From Gemmatimonadota bacterium (GTDB lineage: Bacteria; JBHIER01; G020348925): 20,939 nucleotides of DNA. The position numbers and the translations under genes were made by a program. The stretch is from assembly GCA_020348925.1 (NCBI GenBank), contig CP070758.1:31643-52581 (forward strand), written 5' to 3'. Every line of letters begins with the position of its first letter. The stretch's first letter is position 1. A model generated the notes under the pieces. The model was not told the origin of the DNA, made no database searches, and saw only the letters and a program-made list of their open reading frames with translations. Shown here piece after piece: positions 7,149 through 15,711 of the stretch.

Positions 7149-8555
7149 ATGTCAAAATGTGTTGAAAAGATTCTCGTCCTGTGTACCGACATAATCGCCA
7201 TCACCATCCCCTTTATCCTTGTCACCGTGGGCCTTCAGCTTGGAGAGCAGTTCGCCCCGAGGTGGTTTTCCGGATTTCCCATCCAGTTGGATGTAATCCT
7301 GGCTGTACTCCTGACGGTCTACTGGATACTGTTCTTTGCCATTTTCGGGCTGTACAAATCATGGTATAACCGTTCGCGGGTGGATGAATTTTTTCAGGTG
7401 CTCAAGACCTCGTTTTTCGGTATGATTGTCCTTTCCATCGTCACCTTCAATATCAGGGGTCCGCTGCTGCTCACTGTGTTTCTTTTGGGCGTGTACTGGA
7501 TTTTTCTGTACCTCTTTGTGTGTGCGGGCCGCCTCGGCATCGGCAGTTTTCAGCGTCATCTCCTGATCTTGGGAATTGGGAGGAGACAAACCCTCATAGT
7601 CGGAGGCGGAGCCCTGGGTGAGGATCTACTGAGAAAGATCCGGGTGCAGCCCGCCCTGGGGTATGAAGTGATCGGCTTTGTCGACAAAGATCCTCACGGC
7701 GAAAAGGAGAGGCTGAACGGTTTGCCGTTCCTGGGCACCTATGAGAGCATTTCCCGTTTGGTGCAGTCATCGAAAGTGAGCGATATCATCATCGCCGTCG
7801 AATCAGGGTCCCATGAGGAAATTTTAGACATTATAGACAACTGCAACGGTCTGCCTGTGAATCTCAAGATTGTACCGGATCTTTATGATATTGCATCCGG
7901 CCACATCAAGACGCAAGAAATCACCGGTTTTCCTTTGATAGATTTGCTGCCGGAACCTTTACTGCCTCTGCAGCAGCATGTCAAAAGGACCATGGACATT
8001 GCCCTCTCACTGGCCGTGCTTCTTTTCTTCTGGCCGATGTGGGTGCTCATTGCCATGCTCATTCGCCTGGATACCAAAGGATCCATTTTCTTCACCCAGG
8101 AACGGGTGGGGAAAGATGGAAGAATTTTCACCATGATCAAATTCCGATCCATGGTACGAGATGCCGAGGAGCGTACCGGTCCTGTCTGGGCCGAGGAGAA
8201 CGATCTCCGGGTAACACGCGTCGGCCGGATCATCCGAAAATACAGATTGGATGAAATCCCCCAGTTTCTAAATATTCTCAGAGGGGAGATGAGTCTCGTC
8301 GGCCCGAGACCGGAAAGGCCTTACTTCGTCCAACAACTCAGGAAAACGATCCCCCTCTATACGAAGCGATTGAAAGTTCGGCCAGGAGTAACCGGCTGGG
8401 CCCAGACGAGGCATAAGTACGACTCGTCTCTCAACGATGTTCGTGAAAAACTGAAATACGATCTCTATTACCTGAGGAACATTTCCCTTATGCTCGATTT
8501 GAAGATCCTACTCGAAACCGTAGCCGTTATGATCAGGGGGAAAGGGGCCCATTGA
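7149..8555 (+). CDS. Polyprenyl-phosphate sugar-1-phosphate transferase (exopolysaccharide/O-antigen initiation)
   Basis: This membrane enzyme starts a polysaccharide repeat unit by moving a sugar-1-phosphate from a nucleotide sugar to undecaprenyl phosphate. The 468 residues show hydrophobic membrane segments in the first ~130 residues and a CoA-binding-like Rossmann region (TLIVGGGALGEDLL, about 148-161; GYEVIGFVDKD, 171-181). The bacterial sugar transferase domain is at about 277-468. Its motifs include KRTMDIALS, GSIFFTQERVGKDG, KFRSM and RLDEIPQFLNILRGEMSLVGPRPE, with the probable catalytic pair D368-E369. This is the WbaP/EpsE-type long form. AAAGG lies about 11 bases before the ATG. 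No other polysaccharide genes are next to it, so the gene seems to be an orphan initiator. The sugar transferred cannot be told from sequence. Confidence 0.93.
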   Translation: MSKCVEKILVLCTDIIAITIPFILVTVGLQLGEQFAPRWFSGFPIQLDVILAVLLTVYWILFFAIFGLYKSWYNRSRVDEFFQVLKTSFFGMIVLSIVTFNIRGPLLLTVFLLGVYWIFLYLFVCAGRLGIGSFQRHLLILGIGRRQTLIVGGGALGEDLLRKIRVQPALGYEVIGFVDKDPHGEKERLNGLPFLGTYESISRLVQSSKVSDIIIAVESGSHEEILDIIDNCNGLPVNLKIVPDLYDIASGHIKTQEITGFPLIDLLPEPLLPLQQHVKRTMDIALSLAVLLFFWPMWVLIAMLIRLDTKGSIFFTQERVGKDGRIFTMIKFRSMVRDAEERTGPVWAEENDLRVTRVGRIIRKYRLDEIPQFLNILRGEMSLVGPRPERPYFVQQLRKTIPLYTKRLKVRPGVTGWAQTRHKYDSSLNDVREKLKYDLYYLRNISLMLDLKILLETVAVMIRGKGAH

Positions 8556-8611
8556 ACAACATCTGCCAGCCCATATCTCCCCTCTCCTCGGGAAGGGGGA
8601 TTCGTCTTGTC

Positions 8612-8640
8612 TTGACCACGTCCGTGATCCAGAGTATGTA
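8612..8640 (+). promoter_or_regulatory. Candidate promoter for serS
   Basis: TTGACC (8612-8617), 17 bases, then TATGTA (8635-8640), ending 37 bases before the serS start. The -35 is good and the -10 is poor. Confidence 0.35.
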
Positions 8641-8677
8641 TCATCTCACTTGAAGCCGAGGCGAGAAAGGGATCAAC

Positions 8678-9949
8678 ATGTTGGATCAAAAGTTCATTCG
8701 CGAAAACAGTGACAGCGTCAAGAGGGCGATCGCTGACAAGGGTGAAACTGCAAATGTCGACGCCTTCTTAGAACTGGACAAAGAACGCAGAGGGCTCTTG
8801 ATCGAGGCCGACGAGTTGCGACACGCGCGCAATGTCACTTCCGAAGAGATCGGCCGCCTGAAGAGTCAGAAGGAGGACGCCTCCGAAAAGATTAAAGTCA
8901 TGCAGGAGGTGGCTCAGCAGATTAAAGATCTCGAGCAGAAGATAAGAGAGGTCGAAACGAACATAGAGACAATTCTCTTGACCGTGCCCAACATGCCCCA
9001 TTCATCGGTTCCCGTCGGAACGAGTGAGGCGAACAATGTTGAGATACGTCGCTGGGGCGAGAAAAGGGACTTAGGGTTTGAACCGCTGCCTCATTGGGAG
9101 ATCGGTGAGCGTCTGGAGATCCTTGATTTCGGCAGCGCTTCACGGATGTCCGGCTCCGGGTTCGTCATATTACAGGGTCTCGGAGCGAAGCTGGAACGGG
9201 CTCTGATCAATTTTATGCTCGATCTTCATGTTCGGAAACACGGGTACACAGAATTGTCACCACCGTTTCTCGTGAACCGCAGATCAATGGTAAATACCGG
9301 TCAGCTTCCCAAGTTGGAAGAGGATATGTATGAGTGCGAACAGGACGGTTTCTTTCTCATTCCGACAGGAGAGGTCCCGGTGACCAATGTGCATCAGGAT
9401 GACATTTTGAAGGAAAAAGAGCTTCCGAAATATTATGCGACGTATACCCCCTGCTTCCGTCGCGAAGCCGGCTCATATGGTAAAGAGACCCGGGGACTTA
9501 TTCGGGTTCATCAATTCGATAAGGTCGAAATGGTGAAATTCGTCCGCCCCGAAACATCGTACGACGAGCTGGAAAGTCTCCTGAAGGATGCCGAAGAGGT
9601 GCTCCAGCTCCTGGACCTCCATTACCGTGTTGTCTCCCTGTGTACGGCTGATTTGAGTTTTGCCGCCGCAAAATGTTACGACATCGAGGTCTGGGCTCCG
9701 GGTGTCGGGAAATATCTGGAAGTCTCATCATGCTCAAATTTCGAAGCGTTTCAAGCCAGAAGGGCATCCATACGGTTCCGCCGAGAGGATACAGGTAAAG
9801 TGGAATTCGTTCACACGCTCAACGGATCGGGGCTCGCCTTACCGCGCACTGTGATCGCCCTGCTTGAAAATTATCAGACTGAAAAGGGAACCGTAGTCGT
9901 CCCTGAGGTGTTAAGGAAATATATGGACGATGCGGAAATACTCTGTTAA
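8678..9949 (+). CDS. serS: Seryl-tRNA synthetase
   Basis: It charges tRNA-Ser (and tRNA-Sec where present) with serine using ATP, in the cytoplasm. The 423 residues match the usual length. Residues 1-110 form the N-terminal tRNA-binding coiled coil (long charged helices at 30-95). The class II catalytic core then shows the TGE serine-binding element (230-232), motif 2 [20 protein letters not shown] (257-276), and motif 3 [19 protein letters not shown] (about 382-400). AAAGGGA lies six bases before the ATG, giving a firm start. The gene stands between a sugar transferase and a two-component system with which it has no obvious functional link. Confidence 0.98.
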   Translation: MLDQKFIRENSDSVKRAIADKGETANVDAFLELDKERRGLLIEADELRHARNVTSEEIGRLKSQKEDASEKIKVMQEVAQQIKDLEQKIREVETNIETILLTVPNMPHSSVPVGTSEANNVEIRRWGEKRDLGFEPLPHWEIGERLEILDFGSASRMSGSGFVILQGLGAKLERALINFMLDLHVRKHGYTELSPPFLVNRRSMVNTGQLPKLEEDMYECEQDGFFLIPTGEVPVTNVHQDDILKEKELPKYYATYTPCFRREAGSYGKETRGLIRVHQFDKVEMVKFVRPETSYDELESLLKDAEEVLQLLDLHYRVVSLCTADLSFAAAKCYDIEVWAPGVGKYLEVSSCSNFEAFQARRASIRFRREDTGKVEFVHTLNGSGLALPRTVIALLENYQTEKGTVVVPEVLRKYMDDAEILC

Positions 9950-9999
9950 TATCTGGATCTTGTGGGACGTGAACGTGTTTTAACCGAGACATCTCAAAG

Positions 10000-11238
10000 A
10001 TGGAGTTCCTCGCACACAGAAGCAGGTTTCGTTTTTCAGGTCGCATCCACGAGCTGTCAGCCTTTTTCAAAGGTTTTCTCTTTATTGCGGCTATTCTCCT
10101 TATCTTAGCTTTCCTCATTTACAATCAGTACGTGGTTCACAGATTGAGGAATGACGAGCGGAGACTCCTCCACGTTTACGCCAATCTGTATGCTGCGGCG
10201 ACGTCGGAACTTTCCGACGGAGCTGAGTTGAACCTTATTTTCGACGAGGTCATTCGCCCCACCGATTTTCCCATAATTGCCACGACGGCTGACGGTACAC
10301 CTTACGCCTGGAAGGGAATTGGGATTGATACGGACGACTCAAAGGAAAAAGCGCTGTCCAAGGCCCGGCGGATGTTAGCTAAAATGGATTCAAAAACTGA
10401 ACCCATCCCTCTCTCAGTGCAGGAAACAGGCCAGGTCGTGGGCTATCTTCACTATGGTGATTCCGGTTTAGTGCGGCAACTGAGTTGGATGCCGTACATT
10501 CAAATCGTAGTTGTCGGTCTGTTCATATTCATCGGCTTCCTTGGGTACAGGAACATCAAAAAAAGCGAGCAACGGTTCATCTGGGTGGGTATGGCCAAGG
10601 AGACGGCGCATCAATTGGGTACGCCACTTTCATCCCTTATGGGTTGGCTCGAACTCATGAGAGTGGAGGGGAGAAAGGAAGGGCGAGACAAGATACTTCA
10701 GGAGATCGAAAACGATCTCAAGCGTCTGAGCAAAATTGTGTCCCGTTTCAGTCAAATAGGTTCGGAACCTAAATTGGAGAAACAGCCCATTATCCCCATT
10801 CTCACTGAGACAGCGGGCTATTTCCGGCAGCGACTGCCACAATTGAGCAAGCGCATCGAGATCGAGGAGCACTACAAGGAGATCCCTCCCCTTTCGGTGA
10901 ACAGAGAACTGTTGGGGTGGGTGTTTGAAAATCTGTTTAAAAATTCCATCGATTCCATCGGGAAAGATGGTGGGCGCATTGAAATCACAACCGATCTCAA
11001 CCACGATAAAGAGGATGTCATTATTACATTTACAGATACCGGCCGGGGTATTGATTCAAAGGTCCAGCGCAGAATCTTCGCCGCGGGTTACAGCACAAAG
11101 AAGCGCGGCTGGGGCCTGGGACTGACGTTGGCCAAACGGATCATTGAAGAGTATCACGGTGGTCGCATCCTTCTGAAGGAGAGCACACCGGAGCAAGGGA
11201 CGATTTTTCATCTGACGTTACCCATAGGAAGCGAATGA
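10000..11238 (+). CDS. Membrane histidine kinase, PorY-like
   Basis: This 412-residue sensor kinase is probably the partner of the PorX-like regulator that follows. TM1 (about 22-46) and TM2 (about 163-184) enclose a periplasmic domain of about 115 residues. The dimerization/H-box WVGMAKETAHQLGTPLSSLM carries the phosphoacceptor H204, in the form typical of kinases from Bacteroidota and relatives. The ATPase domain shows N-box ENLFKNSID (310-318), G1 DTGRGI (346-351) and G2 RGWGLGLTLAKRI. No HAMP or PAS domain is evident. The ATG at 10000 is the only good start after an in-frame stop at 9970. Its ribosome binding site is weak. A 239-base gap separates it from the regulator, which seems to have its own promoter. 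The PorY name is by analogy of family and context only. Confidence 0.85.
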   Translation: MEFLAHRSRFRFSGRIHELSAFFKGFLFIAAILLILAFLIYNQYVVHRLRNDERRLLHVYANLYAAATSELSDGAELNLIFDEVIRPTDFPIIATTADGTPYAWKGIGIDTDDSKEKALSKARRMLAKMDSKTEPIPLSVQETGQVVGYLHYGDSGLVRQLSWMPYIQIVVVGLFIFIGFLGYRNIKKSEQRFIWVGMAKETAHQLGTPLSSLMGWLELMRVEGRKEGRDKILQEIENDLKRLSKIVSRFSQIGSEPKLEKQPIIPILTETAGYFRQRLPQLSKRIEIEEHYKEIPPLSVNRELLGWVFENLFKNSIDSIGKDGGRIEITTDLNHDKEDVIITFTDTGRGIDSKVQRRIFAAGYSTKKRGWGLGLTLAKRIIEEYHGGRILLKESTPEQGTIFHLTLPIGSE

Positions 11239-11365
11239 GAGATCTCGTCGCACGAGGAGAGAGGGAGGGGGCTTTTGAAATTTCATTGTCTCATATCTCT
11301 GGAGCCTCCTCATTCCTTGCTGCCTCGAACCGGTTTTTCCGCCTTCGTACCGCTTTCGATTTACC

Positions 11366-11394
11366 TTGACAGCACATCAATTATCAGGTATTTT
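11366..11394 (+). promoter_or_regulatory. Candidate promoter for the PorX-like regulator
   Basis: A perfect TTGACA (11366-11371), a 17-base spacer and TATTTT (11389-11394). It is about 95 bases before the ATG, in the gap after the kinase gene. Confidence 0.45.
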
Positions 11395-11455
11395 TACAGC
11401 CGTTAGGGGTCCGGACAGAAGGGGAGGATGTACATATTTTTCCAGTCAAAAGAAT

Positions 11456-11476
11456 CGCCCGGGTTTCTACCGGGCG
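11456..11476 (+). promoter_or_regulatory. Hairpin in the leader of the PorX-like gene
   Basis: CGCCCGG (11456-11462) and CCGGGCG (11470-11476) form a 7-bp GC stem with a 7-base loop, ending 13 bases before the ATG at 11490. No T-run follows, so it is not an intrinsic terminator. Its position, where a ribosome binding site is expected and none is seen, suggests a role in translation. Confidence 0.55.
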
Positions 11477-11489
11477 TGTGACTTTAAAA

Positions 11490-13046
11490 ATGGCAGAACA
11501 GAAGAAAATTTTGTGGGTCGATGATGAGATTGACATGCTCCGATCCCACATTCGTTTCTTGGAGGAGCGTGGATATGCGGTTTCCGGCACAAGCAGCGGT
11601 CTTGATGCCGTGGAGCTGGTTGCGAAAGAACCTTTCGATCTTGTCTTATTGGATGAGATGATGCCGGGGAAAGATGGCTTGACCGTACTTGCTGAAATAA
11701 AAGACCTGAGCCCTTCGTTGCCTGTGATTATGATTACCAAGAGCGAAGAGGAACGACTTATGGACGAAGCGATCGGAAAAAGAATTGACGACTATCTGAC
11801 CAAGCCTGTGAATCCAAGTCAGATACTTTCGGCCTGTAAGAAGATCCTGGAAAAGCGGAGGATTCAACGGGGACAGATCACTCAGGACTACGTCATTGAC
11901 TCGAACCAGATCAGAGGTCTCATCGCAGGTCCGACCTCATGGCCAGATTGGATCGAAATCCAGAACAAATTGGTGAAATGGGACATCGAGCTGGATCAGA
12001 GCGCAGACACAGGCTTGAAGCAAAGCCATCAAGATCAAAGACGTGAATGCAATACTGAATTTGTGAAATTTGTGGAACGGAACTACCACCGTTGGCTTGA
12101 AGAAGAGGATCGACCACCGCTGTCCGTCGATGTCATCCGGCGATTCATTCTTCCTGAAATCAGATCTGGCAGGAACGTCATATTCATCGTCATGGATTCC
12201 ATGCGCCTGGATCAATGGGCTGCCGTCGAATCACTTCTCTACGATTACTTTACCGTCCAGCGGGACTACTATTACGCCGTTTTACCCACGGCGACGCCTT
12301 TTGCCCGGAATGCTATCTTCGCCGGCCTCTTCCCCGATGAGGTCGCCCGAAGATATCCCGAACTGTGGCGAAAAGGCGGTGATGATGAGGGAAGCCTGAA
12401 CCGATATGAACATGATTTGCTCAACGACCAGCTTAACACACTCGGTCTCAAACTTCATCCGGACCCGAAGTATATTAAAATATTGGATGTGACCGAAGCG
12501 AGAGAGCTTACAAAACAAATCGTCACATACAGGGATACACCGCTGACGGCGATCGTTTTTAATTTCGTCGATATACTTTCACACGGCCGATCTGAATCCG
12601 AAATCCTTCAGGAGATAGCACCTGACGAATCGGCGCTGCGATCCCTTATTCGATCATGGTTCATTCACTCTGAACTGTTTACTATTTTAAAGACTGCCTC
12701 ACAATGGGATTGTACGGTCGTTCTCACCTCCGATCACGGCTCTGTCCTGAGTACGAAAGGAACAACCGTCTATGGAGATCGGGAAACCTCAACCAATTTG
12801 CGTTACAAATACGGGCAGAATCTTCGATGCGATGATAAGCATGCCCTCCATATTAAGAAACCGGAGGAGTACAGACTGCCGAGTATTGGATTACATTCCA
12901 ACTTCATCATTGCCAAGGAGGACTACTTTTTTCTCTACCCCACGAAGTATCATAAATATAAAAGGCAGTTTCAAGGGAGTTTCCAGCACGGCGGTATCTC
13001 CCTGGAAGAGATGATTCTGCCGGTAGCCATCATGAGATCGAAGTGA
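11490..13046 (+). CDS. porX: PorX-like response regulator with PglZ domain
   Basis: An N-terminal receiver domain (about 1-120) is fused to a linker and a PglZ domain of the alkaline phosphatase superfamily (about 165-518). Receiver residues, numbered from the ATG at 11490, are D11/D12, phosphoacceptor D55, T83 and K105. PglZ hallmarks are VIFIVMDSMRLDQW (metal ligand Asp), LPTATPFARNAIFAG (probable Thr nucleophile), TSDHGS and FQHGGISLEEMILP. This architecture is that of PorX, which in Bacteroidota controls the type IX secretion system and whose PglZ domain has been reported to cleave oligonucleotides. Here it follows its probable kinase and overlaps tsaE, a linkage I recall from Bacteroidota. 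A GTG at 11478 would add four residues but lies just after the leader hairpin. Whether T9SS exists in this organism is not shown by the window. Confidence 0.9.
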   Translation: MAEQKKILWVDDEIDMLRSHIRFLEERGYAVSGTSSGLDAVELVAKEPFDLVLLDEMMPGKDGLTVLAEIKDLSPSLPVIMITKSEEERLMDEAIGKRIDDYLTKPVNPSQILSACKKILEKRRIQRGQITQDYVIDSNQIRGLIAGPTSWPDWIEIQNKLVKWDIELDQSADTGLKQSHQDQRRECNTEFVKFVERNYHRWLEEEDRPPLSVDVIRRFILPEIRSGRNVIFIVMDSMRLDQWAAVESLLYDYFTVQRDYYYAVLPTATPFARNAIFAGLFPDEVARRYPELWRKGGDDEGSLNRYEHDLLNDQLNTLGLKLHPDPKYIKILDVTEARELTKQIVTYRDTPLTAIVFNFVDILSHGRSESEILQEIAPDESALRSLIRSWFIHSELFTILKTASQWDCTVVLTSDHGSVLSTKGTTVYGDRETSTNLRYKYGQNLRCDDKHALHIKKPEEYRLPSIGLHSNFIIAKEDYFFLYPTKYHKYKRQFQGSFQHGGISLEEMILPVAIMRSK

Positions 13047-13516
13047 TGACAGAGAGAGTGCAGACAGGGGAGATGAGAAATACGACTACTGTTTTCACAC
13101 AAAGCCCTGAGGAGACACACAGTTTTGGCGTTGAACTTGCCAGGGATCTTGAACCTCAAACCGTCATTGCCCTCATCGGGGATCTCGGATCCGGCAAGAC
13201 CTGTTTGACCCAGGGAATCTGTGCCGGACTGGAGGTGGAGGAGTATGTGACGAGTCCGACCTTCACCCTCATCAACGAGTACCGGGGGCGGTTGCCCGTG
13301 TACCATTTCGATCTGTACAGAATTGACGACCTGAAGGAGATGCTCGACCTGGGATATGAGGAATACTTTTACGGCAACGGCGTGTGTGTGATTGAATGGG
13401 CGGAAAAGATGGAGACGCTCTTGCCGGAAAAGCGCATCGAAATTCTATTGAAGCGGATTGGTGAAAACGAGAGGGAGTTTCGAATCACCCATTTCACTGA
13501 ACATACTCGGGAATGA
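13046..13516 (+). CDS. tsaE: tRNA t6A37 biosynthesis ATPase TsaE
   Basis: TsaE is the ATPase that drives the TsaB-TsaD complex in making threonylcarbamoyladenosine at position 37 of ANN-decoding tRNAs. The 156-residue length is typical. Walker A is GDLGSGKT (residues 45-52), followed by the family motifs TSPTFTLINEY, YHFDLYRI and VIEWAEK. The ATG shares a base with the stop of the upstream regulator (TGATG), so translation is probably coupled. A GTG three bases earlier is possible, and an ATG at 13073 lies nearer the usual family start. tsaB follows after 13 bases, forming a t6A module; tsaD is not in the window. Confidence 0.95.
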   Translation: MTERVQTGEMRNTTTVFTQSPEETHSFGVELARDLEPQTVIALIGDLGSGKTCLTQGICAGLEVEEYVTSPTFTLINEYRGRLPVYHFDLYRIDDLKEMLDLGYEEYFYGNGVCVIEWAEKMETLLPEKRIEILLKRIGENEREFRITHFTEHTRE

Positions 13517-13529
13517 GCAGATCATTGGG

Positions 13530-14219
13530 ATGATTGTTTTAGGCATTGAGACGGCGACTTTAATTGAAGGCGTGGCCGTTGTTGACGGCGACAGGGTTGT
13601 GGCCGAACATCGATCACACGTGGGATCGACCCACGCGGAGCACCTCGTGCCGACTATCCTCCAGACCCTCGGAGCCGCAGGGTTTGGCATGAAAGAAGTG
13701 GACGGTATCGCAATTTCCATAGGGCCCGGTTCTTTTACTGGGCTTCGAATCGGACTGAGCGCCGTGAAAGGTTTGAGCCTGGCGCGAGGAATACCCGTTG
13801 TTGCTGTTCCGACACTGGACGGGCTGGCCTATCACGTTCCTTTTTGCAGGTACTCCGTTTGCCCCATACTCGATGCCAAAAGGCATGAGGTGTACACGGC
13901 TTTGTATCGTACGAGCGAGGGTGTTCCGGAACGCTTGACTGAACCTCGTGCGATCAATCCCGAAGACCTCGTGACCGAAATCTCTGAGCCGACGATTTTT
14001 CTCGGAGATGGCGTGCCCGTTTACGCTCGCTTGATAAGGGAGCACTTGGGATCCAAAGCCCATTTCGCGCCGAATCATGTCGGCCTTCCTAGTGGTTCGG
14101 CCATCGCTCTTTTAGGGCATACACTCCTTATCGAGGGGAAGACCGTAGACATCCAAAGCGTGCAACCGTTCTATATTCGGAAATCGGATGCGGAGTTGAA
14201 GGCGATCAGAGGGGCATGA
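13530..14219 (+). CDS. tsaB: tRNA t6A37 biosynthesis protein TsaB
   Basis: TsaB is the catalytically inactive ASKHA-fold partner that scaffolds TsaD in t6A synthesis. From ATG 13530 the protein has 229 residues, normal for the family, and begins MIVLGIETAT. The hallmark GPGSFTGLRIG is at residues 65-75, and LDAKRHEVYTALYR is the usual mid-protein element. The frame is open further upstream to 13458, but that part overlaps tsaE and is not family-like, so I chose the later ATG. No strong ribosome binding site is seen; coupling to tsaE is likely. rimI follows after 13 bases, the common tsaE-tsaB-rimI order. Confidence 0.95.
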   Translation: MIVLGIETATLIEGVAVVDGDRVVAEHRSHVGSTHAEHLVPTILQTLGAAGFGMKEVDGIAISIGPGSFTGLRIGLSAVKGLSLARGIPVVAVPTLDGLAYHVPFCRYSVCPILDAKRHEVYTALYRTSEGVPERLTEPRAINPEDLVTEISEPTIFLGDGVPVYARLIREHLGSKAHFAPNHVGLPSGSAIALLGHTLLIEGKTVDIQSVQPFYIRKSDAELKAIRGA

Positions 14220-14232
14220 AGAGCAGGTAAGA

Positions 14233-14760
14233 ATGGACGAGATGAAACTTGAGAAAAGTGATGAAATTGTGAGGATGTCTCTTCACGATCTCGAAGACGT
14301 TTTAGCCATTGAGAGGGATTCGTTTTCAAATCCTTGGCCGAAGGACCACTTTCGGCAGATCATCTCCGATCGAAAACACGCGGTTCCTCTTGTGGCGAAA
14401 CGGGATGGTGAGGTTATTGGCTATGGTATTGCGTGGCTTAAGTTCGAAACCTTCCACATCGGTAATCTCGCCGTCCATCGTTCCTTTCGCCGTCGTAAAA
14501 TTGGCCAGAGGCTGCTGCGTGCGCTTATGGAAACCGGATTGGGGAGGGATTGTCGCCTGGCTACATTGGAGGTCAGGGAGACAAACCAAGCAGCCATTTC
14601 GCTGTACCGGAAGTTCGGATTTTCGCCCGTGGCTTTGCAGACAGGATATTACGATGACACGGGAGAGAACGCCATCATAATGATGACGGAACTGAGGCAA
14701 GATGTTCGGACACCCCCGGGGTATCAAATGATCCCTCACGTGGAAGAGAAGGACCGATGA
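14233..14760 (+). CDS. rimI: RimI-type N-alpha-acetyltransferase (GNAT)
   Basis: This GNAT enzyme is expected to acetylate protein N-termini, classically ribosomal protein S18, using acetyl-CoA. The 175 residues carry the RimI signatures FSNPWP (31-36), the acetyl-CoA loop RRRKIGQRLL (86-95), LEVRETNQAAISLYRKFGF (112-130) and YYDDTGENAIIM (139-150). A C-terminal tail of about 20 residues (QDVRTPPGYQ...) exceeds the E. coli length. AGGTAAGA just before the ATG gives the ribosome binding site. Grouping with tsaE and tsaB is widespread in bacteria. Substrates beyond S18 are possible. Confidence 0.92.
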   Translation: MDEMKLEKSDEIVRMSLHDLEDVLAIERDSFSNPWPKDHFRQIISDRKHAVPLVAKRDGEVIGYGIAWLKFETFHIGNLAVHRSFRRRKIGQRLLRALMETGLGRDCRLATLEVRETNQAAISLYRKFGFSPVALQTGYYDDTGENAIIMMTELRQDVRTPPGYQMIPHVEEKDR

Positions 14761-14874
14761 AATCGAATGGTCAAAAAGCCCGAACGTCAGAAAGATGTGT
14801 CGTCGGAAATCGGTTTTACTTTTCGACGTTTCAACTTTTCCCCCAGGCCGAACGGCGGGGAGGGATGATGCAGC

Positions 14875-15711
14875 ATGGAGTGGTTTAAAAAGGTCAAGAC
14901 AGGCCTCAAGGCCCAAGAAAAAAGGCCTATCCCCGATGGTGTCTGGGTCAAGTGTGACACGTGCGGTGAGATTATCTACAAAAAAGAGCTGATCCAGAAC
15001 CTCTGGGTGTGCGCCAAGTGCGGATTTCATTTTCGAATCAAATCCGGTGATTATGTGCGAATCCTTTTGGATGACGGCACATTCGATGAGCTCCACAGCA
15101 ACATCACGGCCGTCGATTCACTCAAGTTCAGAGATAGCAAGAAGTATACCGACCGCGTGAAAGACGCGATGAAGAAAACAGGTTTGTCCGAGGCCGCCAG
15201 GACGGGCATCGGAAAGGTCGATGGCAAATCCATTGTTCTTGGAATTCTGGCTTTTGACTTTTTAGGGGGAAGTATGGGATCCGTCGTTGGCGAGAAGATC
15301 GCCCGGGCGACAGAGCAAGCATTGCGGGATAAAATTCCACTGATTGTTGTCTCCAGTTCCGGTGGGGCCCGGATGCAGGAAGGGGCTCTGTCTCTTATGC
15401 AGATGGCAAAAACGAGCGCACGTCTGGCTCAGTTGTCGGAGGCGAGTGTCCCTTATATTTCAGTCCTGACCCATCCCACCACCGGCGGTGTCGCCGCCAG
15501 TTTTGCTATGCTGGGGGATATCATCATCGCTGAGCCGGGCGCCCTCATCGGGTTTGCCGGCCCTCGAGTCATTGAGCAGACCATCGGCCAGGAATTACCC
15601 GAAGGCTTTCAGCGCTCGGAATTTCTTCTCGAACATGGCTTTATCGACGTCATCGTGAACAGAAGAGAGTTGAAACCGATCATCAGCACACTCCTCGACC
15701 ATCTGACATGA
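14875..15711 (+). CDS. accD: Acetyl-CoA carboxylase carboxyltransferase subunit beta
   Basis: AccD forms, with AccA, the carboxyltransferase that makes malonyl-CoA for fatty acid synthesis. The 278 residues include the N-terminal four-Cys zinc ribbon (C27, C30, C46, C49) and the crotonase-like domain. Key stretches are SSSGGARMQEGALSLMQMAK, HPTTGGVAASFAMLGD and AEPGALIGFAGPRVIEQT, then LPEGFQRSEFLLEHGFID near the C-terminus. GGGAGGG lies about ten bases before the ATG. Its TGA overlaps the folC start (ATGA), so the two are probably translated together, as accD and folC are neighbours in many bacteria. accA is not in the window. Confidence 0.97.
   Translation: MEWFKKVKTGLKAQEKRPIPDGVWVKCDTCGEIIYKKELIQNLWVCAKCGFHFRIKSGDYVRILLDDGTFDELHSNITAVDSLKFRDSKKYTDRVKDAMKKTGLSEAARTGIGKVDGKSIVLGILAFDFLGGSMGSVVGEKIARATEQALRDKIPLIVVSSSGGARMQEGALSLMQMAKTSARLAQLSEASVPYISVLTHPTTGGVAASFAMLGDIIIAEPGALIGFAGPRVIEQTIGQELPEGFQRSEFLLEHGFIDVIVNRRELKPIISTLLDHLT

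Noticed and set aside
6839-7194. Small plus-strand open frames upstream of the sugar transferase
   Set aside because: No ribosome binding site or family resemblance. One overlaps the true gene start out of frame.
8584-8605. CCCCT/AGGGG hairpin after the sugar transferase gene considered as a terminator
   Set aside because: The stem is short, the loop is long and no T-run follows.
13458-13529. Upstream extension of tsaB
   Set aside because: The extra 24 residues overlap tsaE and lie before the family's usual MIVLGIETAT start.
14326-15096. 256-residue minus-strand open frame across rimI and accD
   Set aside because: It is antisense to two well-recognised genes and has no recognisable domain.
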